This document shows, in pieces, positions 1 to 11,082 of a DNA stretch of 62,000 nt. The stretch lies in NCBI GenBank assembly GCA_014529385.2, contig CM043959.1, positions 11,689,309 through 11,751,308 on the forward strand. Direction: 5' to 3'. Made by a program: the position numbers and the translations under genes. Every line of letters begins with the position of its first letter. Position 1 is the stretch's first letter. The notes beneath the pieces were generated by a model. The model did no database searches. It saw nothing but the letters and a program-made list of their open reading frames with translations, and was not told the DNA's origin. The DNA is from Adiantum capillus-veneris. Taxonomy: Eukaryota > Streptophyta > Polypodiopsida > Polypodiales > Pteridaceae.

Positions 1-27
1 CTCCCTCTCTCTGTCTCTAGCGCGCCA

Positions 28-158
<131 letters not shown>

Positions 159-224
159 ACGCGCTCAGGTCCCTTAATCAACGCTAACCAAAATCTGTTG
201 TGCGCATGCTGCTCGTCCACCATG

Positions 225-1090
225 CCTTCAACGCGTCAACACCAATAGAATCCCGCCAGCTGCCAGGTGGTCAGGTAAGGCTTTATTTAAATAGACTATT
301 AATAATATTTAAAAAATTTAAAAACAATTAAAAAATAAAAAATTCCAAAAAAATTGTTAAAAATCACAAAAAAACTCACCAAATATTTATAAAAAATAAA
401 AAATTCATTAAAAAATCAAGAAATTCACAGATAAATTCCTAAAAAAGATAAAAAATACATAGAAACTCACAAAAAATTGAAAAATTGAATAAAAAATTCA
501 CAATAAATCAAAAAAAATTATAAAAACTTAAAAAATTCACAAAGAAATAGAGAATTCACAAAAAAAATAAAAAATAAAAACTTTCTAATTTTTATAAAAA
601 AATATAAAAAAATTCAAAATTTCAAAATTTCATAAAAAATCAATATAACAGAAAAGGAAGTCGTCGAAAGAGCCAGAAAGAGGCAAAAAAGTCAAAAAAA
701 GTAAAGCTGAGAATCACACACCGTAAACCGAGCAAATCGCAGAAAAGCGAGAAACAGTAGAGGAAACAACTGAAAATGACTAGCTCGAAGTAGTAGAGTA
801 GCAGGCAAATTTCAAAATTTTGCATGCTAGAAACGGGTAGGCGCAAGTGATTGCACTGAAAATTAGCTTCCAATTGGACGAACAAGGGCACAAATCACTA
901 TGGATAGCAGATTAGGCTATGTAGGGCCCAAATCAATTCTGACACTTTCAAGCTAGAGCTAATCAACTCTTGTGAGTTTGAAGAGAAGTCAACTGCAAAA
1001 GTGCTTTGGCTAAAGCAGTTTAATCAAAATCGACCAGGAGAAATTATGCTAATCAACACCAAAATCTGTTAGGAGATAGTTTTTACAGAA
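225..1090 (+). mobile_element. R1 element 5' untranslated region, A-rich
   Basis: This stretch has no convincing gene. Positions 301-660 are extremely A-rich, built from irregular A-runs separated by short words such as AATTCAC. From about 700 the sequence becomes mixed. It matches, in inverted orientation, the T-rich stretch at about 8800-9715, and the match continues into the coding remnant at 930-1354. I read it as the 5' leader of a decayed LTR element. I found no PBS or 5' LTR upstream, so the true left end is unknown. Confidence 0.55.
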
Positions 1091-1354
1091 CCAATCGACA
1101 TGGACTCAAATCGAGCTGAGAGTTCAAGTATAGCAGAGAAAACTAGTAGCAGTGGCAACACATGCACAACTGCAATAGAACAGATTCTACAACTATATGG
1201 CTACAATGGGGATAAGTTTTTGTACACAGATTTAGAAGGCCATAGATACTTAATGAGTAGCAAAAGAAACACAGGAGCCACGATTGTATTGATCAAGGTA
1301 AAGCCAGATTCAGAGAACTCCCAGATGTTCACAGACTTCAGTGGAGCCAGATAA
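930..1354 (+). pseudogene. R1 gag-like N-terminal remnant
   Basis: An open frame (1100-1354, 84 codons) carries the motif LQLYGYNGDK and then HRYLMSSKRN. Decayed coding sequence extends upstream to about 930, for example SDTFKLELINS, broken by stops. The minus-strand ORF at 8261-8791 encodes the same protein region with the shared motifs LQLYGYNGDK, DHRYLMSSKRN and PENSQM, so conservation at protein level between two copies supports former coding. I do not recognise the protein family. Its position upstream of a zinc knuckle and a protease-like remnant suggests a capsid-type gag product, but that is inference. Confidence 0.5.
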
Positions 1355-1641
1355 TGCAAGCTCAAGGATGAAGTGTAGATAGAAGTGCAAAAAATTGACC
1401 CAAGTGGTTATCCATAAATATGCACAAGACAACAAAACATATAGTTGGTGCATATGCAATCAGGGTCATTGTACATGGATTACAATGGTCGGATCTATAG
1501 TCGAGAACCAGAAATGGAAGATCCAATAGATCAACCAATAGAAGCCAATCTAATGGGAGAACCAAAACAAGACGGTACAAAGGTCAAGATAGAGCAGTCT
1601 ATAGCTTGATGCTTAGTGTTCTAAAATAGGTTGCCAACAAC

Positions 1642-2007
1642 TTGGCCAGCATAGAAGTAGAAGCTCCTCAGATAGAGCTTGACATGACAAAACCAAATGA
1701 AATATCACCAATCATGGTGTATTGCTCAAATTGTGGACGAAAAGGTGGTCATTTTTCTAAAGATTGTCCAAGAAATTTAGACAACAAGGACACATCGACT
1801 GCCAAGCAAATTGGAAATGCGAATCTTGATGTAAGTGCATTTAACTCGTCACTTTTAATGCAATCGGATGATTCTGCATTATCGTTAGAAGCACCAGTAA
1901 AAACACTGCAAGTTCAAAATCAGCATAAAGATGCTCAAGCACCTGAAAAGCTTAAAATTGATTCTTTGAACAACAAATTCCTGCATGAATTTGGTCAAGG
2001 TGTCTAG
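1642..2007 (+). pseudogene. R1 zinc-knuckle (nucleocapsid-like) ORF remnant
   Basis: A 121-codon frame holds YCSNCGRKGGHFSKDCPR near residues 27-44. This is a CCHC zinc knuckle with spacing C-X2-C-X5-H-X4-C; the usual retroviral/retrotransposon spacing is X4 between the second Cys and the His. CCHC knuckles bind nucleic acid in the nucleocapsid part of gag. The ORF start is arbitrary because upstream frames are decayed. It lies downstream of the gag-like remnant in the same direction, with stops between them, consistent with one broken gag reading frame. Confidence 0.6.
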
Positions 2008-3872
2008 ATTCACTGAATGTTGAAAAGACTGTAAGGTTCGCAAATGATTTTGCATCCAGTGTCACAAGTGTGCAATCATTCACAAGTCTAAGGGACACAT
2101 TAAACAGAATGATGTTAGCTTTAGATGGTACACATAATTCATGTGCACACTATGTAGACCAAAAAGGGAAACTGTACAAAAAGGATCAACTAGTGTTTGA
2201 ACGACCCACATACCAGCTCATAGAAGTGCGTCCAGTGATAGATAAAAAAGGATGGTTCATTTTAGAGGAAAGAATCTATTATAGCCCATCCTCTCTAGAG
2301 ATGAAGGATATTACCCGAGTATACCCAAAAATTTGTTCATAGCCAAAGTCTCCTCCATTGGAAATCAAGCTTCGATGTTGTAACCAAACGAGCATATACT
2401 TTCACCAAAATAGTCGTAGATATAGACAAGAGTCTAGAATCTATGATACCTTGGGTTTTGAAACCACAGAATCTCATATCATAGGAGACCCATGGGATAG
2501 ACAATATCAAGGCAAAGATAATGCTATCTATAGCTAGACTTGAAAAATAATTTGTCATGTTTCATGGAGATACATAGGAAACTATGCAGAAGGTTTATAG
2601 ATGCCAAACATCAACAGTGCTACCCAAAGTGTGCCTTCACAGTCCCAAAAGGTGAGACTAAACCAGAGCTAAAAAATTTTGAACTCTTACAATGAAGCAT
2701 GCTATAGTGATCACCTTAGGAAGGGGGAGCTGTAAATCCATCAATCTCAGCCTAAGTACCAAGAAATGCTACACCAGTTAGAAGCCCTAGAGCCTTTAAT
2801 CAACAAACTCTTTCAACCCAGAAACCATTGAAAGATAATATGGTTGTTGGAGTTTCCAATTGACCCAAGTTCCCTCAGAGTATACAGATAAATGTCTCTA
2901 TGAAGATCATCAGGGACAAAAGTTTCAGTTGATCTCCACAAGTCAAAGTCAAAAGCCGACAAGTCCAATAGTGTTCAAACAGTTAACATGTGACCAAGCT
3001 CACATATGCATATCGAGATGCACATGGTAACAAATATCAGCAAGATCAAGACCTTGTACAAACCCCTACGGATGGCCCGACTGAAGTCAAAGACTATTTG
3101 AAGATGACGCAAAACCTCAAGCTTCTAGAACAGGTGATAGAAAATTCAAAATTAGTGATAGCTAAAGTTCAAAAGGCTACACAAAGTTCACCACCAAAAT
3201 TTCCTCCAAAGAGACAGATTCTGCCAGAAAGTACAGTGGATCTTCTAAGATCAAAGGTTATTCATATGCAGGTGGATAATGCTCATGAATTGCAAACAAA
3301 AAAGTGCAGTCTTGTAGTCATACAAGTCGACATCAATGGGAGCAGGTGGTCAAAGAAAAAAAAATTGCAGATAAAGTTCAGCCAAGTTCAATCAAGTGCA
3401 TCATTGTTGGTGAAAACAAAGAAAAGTTGTCAAGAGAAGTAAAGCTAGATTTCAAGTTAGACAAAAACCTCATGTCTTTGCACTTGGAAAAAATGTGGCC
3501 AACCAGAACTAGAAGATGCTCCTGGATTTGTGAGCATATCAGGAAACACATGAGCAGAATGCTGTGGAATCATCTCCACCACCATTAAAGTAAGTTCACA
3601 GATCATCATAACTCAATTCCACATGATCACATCAAAAGATATGCCAGAGGACATCATAATGGGAATGCCAATGGCCCAGAAGATGTTAGAGATACAAAAG
3701 TCAAACAAGATGTAGTCTTCAGAGACAACAAAGAATGGAGACCAAGACTGGTCACTCGTGGAAGACAACACAAAGTCCTCAAGCACAATTCAAATGTAAA
3801 ATCTTATTGAAGATGATTCATCTCCATAAATCAGAACTTCAGAAGAGCTTAAACCAAATTAGGCAATAGCAA
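2008..3872 (+). pseudogene. R1 internal region, broken ORFs of unknown function
   Basis: Short open frames at 2070-2342, 2990-3442 and 3304-3588 are separated by stops. The first contains VDQKGKLYKKD and VIDKKGWFILEER; the second contains YRDAHGNKYQQDQ. Together with YGYNGDKFLYTDLEG in the 5' remnant they share a loose pattern of aromatic, D, G, K, Y and D, which may be a repeated motif of this gag, though that could be chance. I recognise no domain. Lysine-rich composition and orientation match the rest of R1. Confidence 0.35.
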
Positions 3873-4440
3873 GTGCATATCAAACAGAACAAAAAACCAA
3901 CCACGGAAGGTATTGAGCAAAGAATGCCACCAAAGCTAGAAGTAAAGAAGAACAAGGTTGCAGACAACCAGGAAGCAATAAGAAGTCCAAAGATCAATCA
4001 CTCATTTCCAGTCAAATCAGATGATGCAAGTCAGATTGGAAGACAGAGTCTCAAGTCACCCTCCATAGAGACACAATTTGATCAAGATGAGATCATGGAA
4101 AAAGTAGGACAAAAATCTTCAATAGAGCCAACAATGAGAATAGTTGTAGTTCTCAGCAGTACAAAAGGAGCAAGTGTCAAATGCAATGCTCTACTAGATA
4201 ACGAAGCAAAGAACAATATCATTGCAGACAATATTCAGAGCATTCTAGAGATTACTCAGAGTAAGCCAGATAATAGAGAAATTATGGATAAGGCTACAAG
4301 TAAAAAAGAAATGGTTGCTACCCTTAGCATCTAGAATTATGAAGAGAAAGTAAAATTTCAGGTGAAGCCTTCAGAGGAGATGCTTGCAGATGTCATCCTT
4401 GGACATCAGTGTGGCAGGACCAGCATAAGGTCTACAAAGA
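3873..4440 (+). pseudogene. R1 retropepsin-like protease remnant
   Basis: The frame 3873-4334 ends with a segment containing VKCNALLDNEAKNNII. This resembles the active-site strand of retropepsins (usually ALLDTGA or ALLDSGA followed by hydrophobics), but the T-G after the catalytic Asp is replaced by N-E, so it would be inactive. After a stop, VKFQVKPSEEMLADVILG follows; ADVILG resembles the C-terminal strand of Ty3-type proteases. Retropepsins cleave the gag-pol polyprotein. The call rests on two short motifs in the right order and is moderate. Confidence 0.45.
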
Positions 4441-6556
4441 AGATAAAATGCTAATACTCTCTTTTTCAAGAGGTACCAAGCAACATTTACAGGTACCTCT
4501 AATGTTAGATTCAGAGTTGCAGAAGTCACAAGAATCAAAGACAAACCTTGCAGACAAAGGTAAAGCTAAAATGGACCTTCCACCGATTCGCAAAGAAGGT
4601 GCAATAGCATATGCCTCTACATCAAAGAACCCTCATGGATCAGCTTCTTCAAGCAAGTCAAGCTTTCAATGTTTCAAGCCAATTGATGACCCAACTAAAA
4701 CCAAAAAAGCAAAGATATCAGCCAAAATACTCAAGAAATCAAAGGAAAGTCAAGCAAGTGTTTGTTCTGAGCAGTTTAGTCAAAGTCAATGATCCGGTTT
4801 GGATTAAGGACAGGACATCAACAGAAAAAGAAAAACAAATGGGATGGATAGCATCACAATGGAGCTTAAAGGAATAGGAGTACTATAGAGGTAACGAACA
4901 GATATGGGTGCCAAAACCGCAAGTTAGAGCATATGAAGTAATGTCAATCCCCTCCCAAGAAAGAAGGCCCATAAGGTATCAACCTTGACAATATACTAGG
5001 ATACCTAAGAAGTAGGTATATAGCAGAACAACATTGAAAGATACTGAAGTCTACCACAACTCTCAAGAGGATCCATAACAAAGATGGATCTCAAAGAATG
5101 TTCTTCTTGGACAAGGATTCTACACAGGTTATACAAAGATTTGGCTATACTAGTCAAATCTTTGGCTACTAGTCAACCACAAGCCAGCTGCAACTACACC
5201 AGACCTGTATGAAGCTCTCAAGAACTCAACAAGACCTAGAGATCAACAAATTCAACAAATGAGATACAAAGGTCATCAAGAAATTTGGATTCCTAACTCT
5301 TCCAATGCTCCTAGTCAAAAGCCAGATGCCGAAAACCAACAAAAGCCTACAACAACATCAAAGACTTCTGTCAATAGGCCTAATTGGAGAATCAAATAGA
5401 TAATGGAGGCTTCTCAGTCAAAGAAGGACAACCCAACCAACGTGAATGTGAATCGAAGATGATAAAACAGGTATGGCAAAAGAAACCTTCAATGCCAACT
5501 TGGTCCTTCAGTAAACCTCTTTTTGAGGATTCAAGATTACTTTTAACTGAAGAATTGTTTGTAGTAAGCAAAAGAATGTAAAGAGCCAAGTTGCCAGGAT
5601 GCAAAAAACACTCTTTGGCATAGTCAAGATCGGGCTGCTGAGCCATAAAATGAGCAAAGCATTAGTCCCAAAGCTTCAAGTCATATTAAACTATGTGCTA
5701 AGAGTCATAGTTATTAGAATTATGCTCAAGCTAGAAGAGTTGCACATATCTAAGTTGTGTCGCTCATGCTGGATGAGATGAGCATATAAGGGTCGAAGTC
5801 TATTAACTTACAATTGGTGGAGTGTTGTACAGTCCAACACTCACGCATAGTGCACAGTAAGATGAGAGCAAATATCCTCCATGACAAAAACCATTCTTAA
5901 AGGGGTGCCAGCTTGCAAACCCATGTCATGTGATTTTATAGATACACCATCTTTTTGAAGAAACCCTCAAAATCCTTCTTGCACAGCATATTGTTTTCCA
6001 TGCATTTCTGTGTATGCATAAATAGGATGTCCCATCATTGGACATATGCATTAGACACTCTTTTTTGCTTCCATCTATGCACCTTGAGTGGACTACAATA
6101 GGAAAACCAATGTTCCATCGTGCTACCCTCTCATATATGCTGCCTTTTTAATTCCATATTTATCAGCAAATAATCCCTTGAGTACTTTATTAATATTTCC
6201 AATGCTAATAAGTACCCCAATAATATGTGTATCCCAAAGGCACTTTTTTCCCACTGTATTTTTTTCCTTTGTTCATCTAGGTATTAGACCCTAATTTAGA
6301 ACCTCATCATTCTACTTCCCTTGTACATACTTTTCATAAATAAACAACATCCTCATCATTATGCTATTACAATGGACAAATGCAACATCGTCTCTCACAT
6401 CAGACATATTCGAACCAATCAAGATGCTGCAGCAAATTGAACCTCATCAACAAACTCAATGACAAATGAACATAATCAGCCCATCAACAACCAATCAAAA
6501 ACCTTCCACAGCCTCCACGGAAACATTTCAATAGTGTCCGAGGAGACAGGCACTAA
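4441..6556 (+). mobile_element. R1 3' internal region without recognisable pol
   Basis: A broken frame at 4409-4792 is Ser/Lys-rich. From about 4780, reading across frames, a segment contains VNDPVWIKDRTSTEKEK and then EQIWVPKPQVRAYEV; this could be the tail of a polyprotein but I cannot assign it. From 5000 to 6556 only short frames exist (for example 5384-5581 and 5599-5781). I could not find reverse transcriptase, RNase H or integrase motifs anywhere between the protease-like remnant and the 3' LTR, so R1 looks non-autonomous or internally deleted. Confidence 0.45.
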
Positions 6557-6572
6557 AATCGGAAGGGGGGAA
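6557..6572 (+). promoter_or_regulatory. Polypurine tract of R1
   Basis: AATCGGAAGGGGGGAA lies immediately before a TG that starts an LTR-like sequence. This is the expected place and composition for the plus-strand primer of an LTR retrotransposon. Confidence 0.7.
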
Positions 6573-7290
6573 TGTTAACTGAGTTAACGTCAGTTAACAA
6601 AAGCTGCTAAAGATTGAAGACGTATGAATGCACATCAAAGATCAACACAAAGAAATAGTGAAGATTAGAGTTACCCATTTTCCACATTTTCCCAAAATGG
6701 TCATGTATTGTAAGCCATTGTGATATTTTTAATGTGTTACGGGCTCAATGGGATTTCCAAGCTATAAAGAACAGGTCAGTCAGTGTACCTAGGTTGCTGA
6801 TTTAGTAAGTAGTGGAGCCCTAAAGGCCTTGGGTGCTCGGACATTGCATATTTTTACACTAGGTATATAAGGTAGTGTGTGAAAGAAATTAGGGTTCTCA
6901 AGCTCATTTGTTGAGAGCACTCTTTGGTGAGAGCTCTTGAGATGTGTGGCTATGGAGTCCTTGAGCTTCTCCTTGCTCATGTGACTTGATTAACACTAAT
7001 CAATGCTTAATTCTCTTTGAATTGATTAACACTAATCAATGCTTAATTCTCTTTCACTATGCCTTTCTCATGCTTCTTGTGATTGATAATGATGCTTTGA
7101 TTAGCTAGATTGTAACTAATTAGGGTACCTTTCTAATCTTGTGTGATTGCCCTCTCTTGCTTGTGTGTGCATGTAGGTTTGATTGGAGTGTGGTGCTCGA
7201 TAGATCTATGTGTGTGCGCTTGTGATTAGTGTGTTGGTCTGAGGGTTTCATTGGCGAAGCCTTCTTTGGAAGCATGTCAAGGTAGCAACA
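6573..7290 (+). mobile_element. R1 3' LTR (right end approximate)
   Basis: It starts TGTTAACTGAGTTAACGTC directly after the polypurine tract. A TATA-like GGTATATAAGG near 6862 and another GCTATAAAG near 6760 are possible promoter elements. The first 90 bases or so reappear at 9853-9940 in the same orientation, which supports a repeat boundary here. No second full copy is present, so the CA end is not fixed. Confidence 0.55.
6986..7055. repeat. 36-bp tandem duplication in the R1 LTR
   Basis: Two nearly identical units, each starting TTGATTAACACTAATCAATG, lie end to end (6986-7021 and 7022-7055). Each unit contains the short inverted repeat GATTAACACTAATC. Confidence 0.9.
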
Positions 7291-8260
7291 TTTTTTTCTC
7301 TTTATTGTTTCTTTTGTAGTCAGTTTGGAATACATCTATGAGATACAAAAGTTGCATGGGTGAAAAAATTGACTTCCACATTGTGGCCTTCAGTATGACA
7401 TATAAATCTATCAAGTGGGTGCCAAATTGGAATTGTACATTTATATTTGGACCGGAGCTTGAAATGTACCATGTTTGTTGAGTGAAATTCAAAAATTTGA
7501 AAACAACATAGTATTAACTCAAAATGAGTCTAATTTTGGTAAGATGGAAAATCATTGTTGCCTTGTGTTGTCTGTTATTTAGGGTATTAGGTACCCCAAA
7601 ACTCAAGGAAGTTACATAGTGAGAAATCCAAAAACACACTCAAAATTGCCTTTTGATTACAAAGATACTTCCAAAATATTCATCAAAATGTGAATTTTAC
7701 TAGCAAATCAACACAAATAATTTTTCATAAAGGGGCCATAACTTTCAATACATAAGTTTTCAATTTCATAGAAGCATAAAAACACCTTCAGAACTCTCTA
7801 TGCTAGCTATGCATCACTTTAGAGGTTGCTAAATTATGTATTGGGGTGATCTAATGTCAATTCCATAAAAACTAGCCATAAATAATACACGTTTTTTTGG
7901 GTCAAGTTAGGTCTTAAAATGTTATTCAAACCCAACTCTAAAGGTGGAATCAGTAGCCTCAAAAAATTTCATGTTTTTTTCATGTCATGAGCTAGCTTTG
8001 TGGATATAGATCACTTTAGAGGCTCTTGGACTCTCAAGAAATAATTCTTGAGTTAATGATGCTATTTTCTTGCTTTAAAGCAATACCTCCATCATTATTC
8101 TCTAAATCAATGTGTATGCATTGTGATTACACAACATTATTAAATGTGATGTGGGTACTAGATGTGAGCTTCATATATTTCTCTACAAAATACTCTTAGA
8201 GAAACCTCTCTATTTTCTCTATTTTGCCATTCCTTGCTCGTATTTCTCGTTCATTTTTGC
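7291..8260. other. Non-coding stretch
   Basis: AT-rich sequence with no convincing coding frame or repeat boundary. Its left part may still belong to the R1 LTR and its right part to the inverted R1 copy that follows. Short open frames here look like chance. Confidence 0.5.
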
Positions 8261-8791
8261 TCATCTGATTGACCCATTCATAAAATATATGAGCATTTGG
8301 GAGTTCTCTGGATCTGATTTTACCCTAATCAATAAGATCTTGGCTTCTCTATTTCTCTTGCTGCTCATTAGATACCTATGGTCTTTTGAATACGCATATA
8401 AGACCTTGTCTCCATTGTAACCATAGAGTTGTAAAATTAGCTCTATTGCATTTGTGTTTGTGTTGCCATTGCTACTCGCTAGCTTTGGTACTCTTGAACT
8501 ATCGGCTTGACTTGAGTCCATGATGTGCTTAATCTGTAAGGACTGTCTCCTAGAAAATGTTGATGTTGCTCCGTCAAATTTCTCTTGCTTCAGTTTGAAA
8601 AAATTTCCTGTGTCAAAGCACTTTTGCAGTTCATTGCTCTTTAGACTCCAAGAGTTGATTAACTCTAGCTCAAAAGTGTCAGAGTTGATTGCAACCTTTG
8701 ACGTGATGAAAATCTGGGGCTTTGAATAGCCTAATCGGCAATCCATTGTGATTTGTGTCCCTAGTCGTCCAATTCTAGACCCAATCTGCAA
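8261..8791 (-). pseudogene. Second R1 gag-like ORF, inverted copy
   Basis: A 176-codon minus-strand frame is homologous to the plus-strand remnant at 930-1354. Shared blocks include SDTFELELINS, LQLYGYNGDK and DHRYLMSSKRN. This copy is less broken: it is open through the part that has stops in the first copy, so it shows the N-terminal region better. Function is not recognised. The frame ends at 8261 with no CCHC knuckle after it, so the copy is truncated on its 3' side. Confidence 0.55.
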
Positions 8792-9720
8792 AGCAACTTC
8801 TTACACTTACCCGTTTCTCGTCGGCACAATCACTTCTATCTTTGGCTTCTTTGACTGAACTATGGGAACACTGTCCAAAATTGGCTAGAACAATGGTGTT
8901 CTTGGAGGAAATAATTAAGTCCTGGTTTCCAAGGGATTTCTCTTGACTCTAGGTTAAGATTTCAAACTCAGATGAGTTTTACAACTTGAATTTAGCCAAT
9001 TTTCAGCAGAATCTTCTAATCGCAACCTTGATTTGCAATTTTTGTGCGTGAATAATGCCCTAACATCCGAATTTTACTCAAAATTTGAATTGAGTTTTGT
9101 GTGGTCGTTTGGATTTCAACAGTTTCTATTTGCTCAATTTCAAGCAATTTTGCCTTTTGTGCTTCTTCGCCAATTTTTGATTTTTTTCATGCTGCTCATG
9201 GCTTTGATTTGGTCTTTCTTTTGCCTTCTTTTTTGGTGTTTTTGTTTGGCTTGTTTGCTTTTGTGGTATGTGACTCTCCCAATGACGTTTGTTGTGTGAC
9301 TTTCTTCGTGAAACTTTTTTCTTTTTTTGCTCGTTTTTTGTTTTTGGCTACCTCTCCTTTTATTTAGTTATTTTTGTAAAATTTTTAAAATTTTCTTTTT
9401 TTAAGAAATACTTTTGTGTACTTTTTTTGAGAAATTTTTTTATTTTTGAGGAGTTCTTTGCGATTTTTTTATTTTTAATAGTTTTTTTGAAAGTTTTTAT
9501 GAATTTTCTATTTGAAAAAATGGTTTTTTGTGATTTTTTTAATTTTTTAATGAATTTCCTGTAAAGTTTTGAATTTTTTTGTATCTTTTATGAATTTAAT
9601 TGACTTTTCTTATTTTTTTGGTGATTTTAGGACATATTTTTTTGAGTTTTTTCTTTGAATTTTCTAGCTTTTTATTGATTTTTGTGATTTTTTTGTATTT
9701 TTTCCTTTGCTCAGCCGACG
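8792..9720 (-). mobile_element. R1 5' leader, inverted T-rich copy
   Basis: On the minus strand this continues upstream of the gag-like frame. Positions about 9300-9715 are T-rich on the plus strand, the complement of the A-rich leader at 301-660. The plus-strand frames here, rich in Phe and Leu, are artefacts of that composition. Confidence 0.6.
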
Positions 9721-9852
9721 TTCATTAGTAATGACATGAACACAAAGCTTAGAACAAAGCGATGGGAGGTGTTGGGCAATCATCAAGCCCTCTATTCACC
9801 TGGTTTTGACCCCACTGCATGACCTATAATCACATCATCACACGGGTCTCCC

Positions 9853-9940
9853 AACGTCAGTTAACAAAAGCCACTAAAGGCTAAGACGTACGGAATCACA
9901 TCGAAGATGAGTACAAAGAAGTAGTGAAGATTGGGTATAC
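9853..9940 (+). mobile_element. Fragment of R1 LTR 5' end
   Basis: GTCAGTTAACAAAAG and the following 80 bases or so match the start of the LTR at 6588-6670, same orientation. It directly abuts the broken integrase of the minus-strand copia remnant at about 9940, so this is a recombination or truncation junction. Confidence 0.7.
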
Positions 9941-10417
9941 TCCCCCCTCGATTGGAACGGAGGGTGCCCATAATACATTTCGAGACATTTTCAGCCATAG
10001 CCAAGAATTGCTTGAAGCATAAAAATACCTTGGACTTAGCTTTAAGCAGATATACCTATGCATGCCTAGACTAATCATCAATCAAAGTTACAAAGCAGGT
10101 ATTTGCCCAAGGATAGTACACAAGCTGCAACATGCATGTGGCCCTAATTGAACCATCCTTTGGAAACTTCTAACGATGCATCTTACCAAAAATACAGCCT
10201 TCACAAACATGTTTGACAGGTGCTTCAAGAGACGACAAAGAAGCAACCATATCAGATTTTTGCAAACGCAACAAATTGGCAAAAATAAAAAATGTCCAGA
10301 AAGTGCATGCCAAATTTTTGCATCTGAAATAGCATTTTCATCTAAAACATCCTTTGAATCCACAACTGCATTTGCAAATTTTTTCCCACACTTGTCATAT
10401 AGAGTGAGCTTATACAA
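9940..10417 (-). pseudogene. Copia pre-integrase and integrase N-part, broken
   Basis: On the minus strand the frame 10417-10088 begins MYKLTLYDKCGKKF and carries AKIWHALSGH, the His-containing start of the Ty1/copia GAG-pre-integrase zinc region (commonly WHxRLGH). A frameshift separates it from sequence around 9950-10080 that reads, across frames, like the second catalytic Asp region (RSNRGGEY, where copia integrases have SDNGGE). The catalytic Asp itself is not preserved. Coding stops abruptly at the R1 LTR fragment, so the rest of integrase, RT and RNase H are missing. Confidence 0.7.
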
Positions 10418-10423
10418 CCCATA

Positions 10424-11082
10424 TCATAAAATGCCAGATGCAACAATTTCATCACCAAAACGAAGATCATGTATTGTACATTTGTTATCTACAAATTTGG
10501 CTACAAGACCAAGTCTAGCAAGTGCAGATACAGACAAAATATTCTTCTTGATCCTAGGTACATACAATGCTAGGTACATACAATGCATCAACAAGTGTGA
10601 AATAACTAGCATTGCAACAGTAAGCAGAATCTTTCCAACTCCCTGAACCGGATAAGAGGTATTGTTGGCACAGCTGATAGTATTCCCATGAGGGACACAC
10701 TCAAGAGAGGTAAACAAACCACAATGTGAGGTAATGTGCATTGTAGCACCACTATCAAAATACCACACATGTGAATCTGCAGCAACTGACATGCATGCAT
10801 CATGTGGAAAACAAGATAATAAGTACACTCTACACTAAAATCCCAAACCGCATCTACATCAACATCACAATCTCCTTTCACAGAAGACTCTACAATAGCT
10901 GCACTTGTTTTGGACCCTGTAGTTGATCCAACCTCTTTTGCCTTCAATTTTGGACATTGCTTGATCAAGTGATCAATAGCTTTACAATAATGGCAACACA
11001 TCTTCTTTTTTCCCTTATCATCAGAGTTCCCAGACAAAGTGCTGCCAGCAGAAGCATTAGGAACATAAGAATTTCCACTCAT
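10424..11082 (-). pseudogene. Copia nucleocapsid and protease remnant
   Basis: Two overlapping minus-strand frames together cover the gag C-terminus and protease. The frame 11082-10606 has CHYCKAIDHLIKQC, a canonical C-X2-C-X4-H-X4-C zinc knuckle. The frame 10828-10424 has WYFDSGATMHITSHCGLF, the Ty1/copia aspartic protease active site (D-S-G-A), followed by LYVPRIKKNILSVSALA, also typical of the family. A frameshift lies between knuckle and protease, and a 16-bp tandem duplication (10554-10585) damages the protease further. Confidence 0.85.
10554..10585. repeat. 16-bp tandem duplication inside copia protease
   Basis: CTAGGTACATACAATG occurs twice in direct succession. Sixteen is not a multiple of three, so it shifts the reading frame within the protease region. 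Confidence 0.9.

Noticed and set aside
9033-9564. Phe/Leu-rich frames as membrane proteins
   Set aside because: They arise from the T-rich inverted R1 leader; the A-rich copy at 301-660 is the complement.
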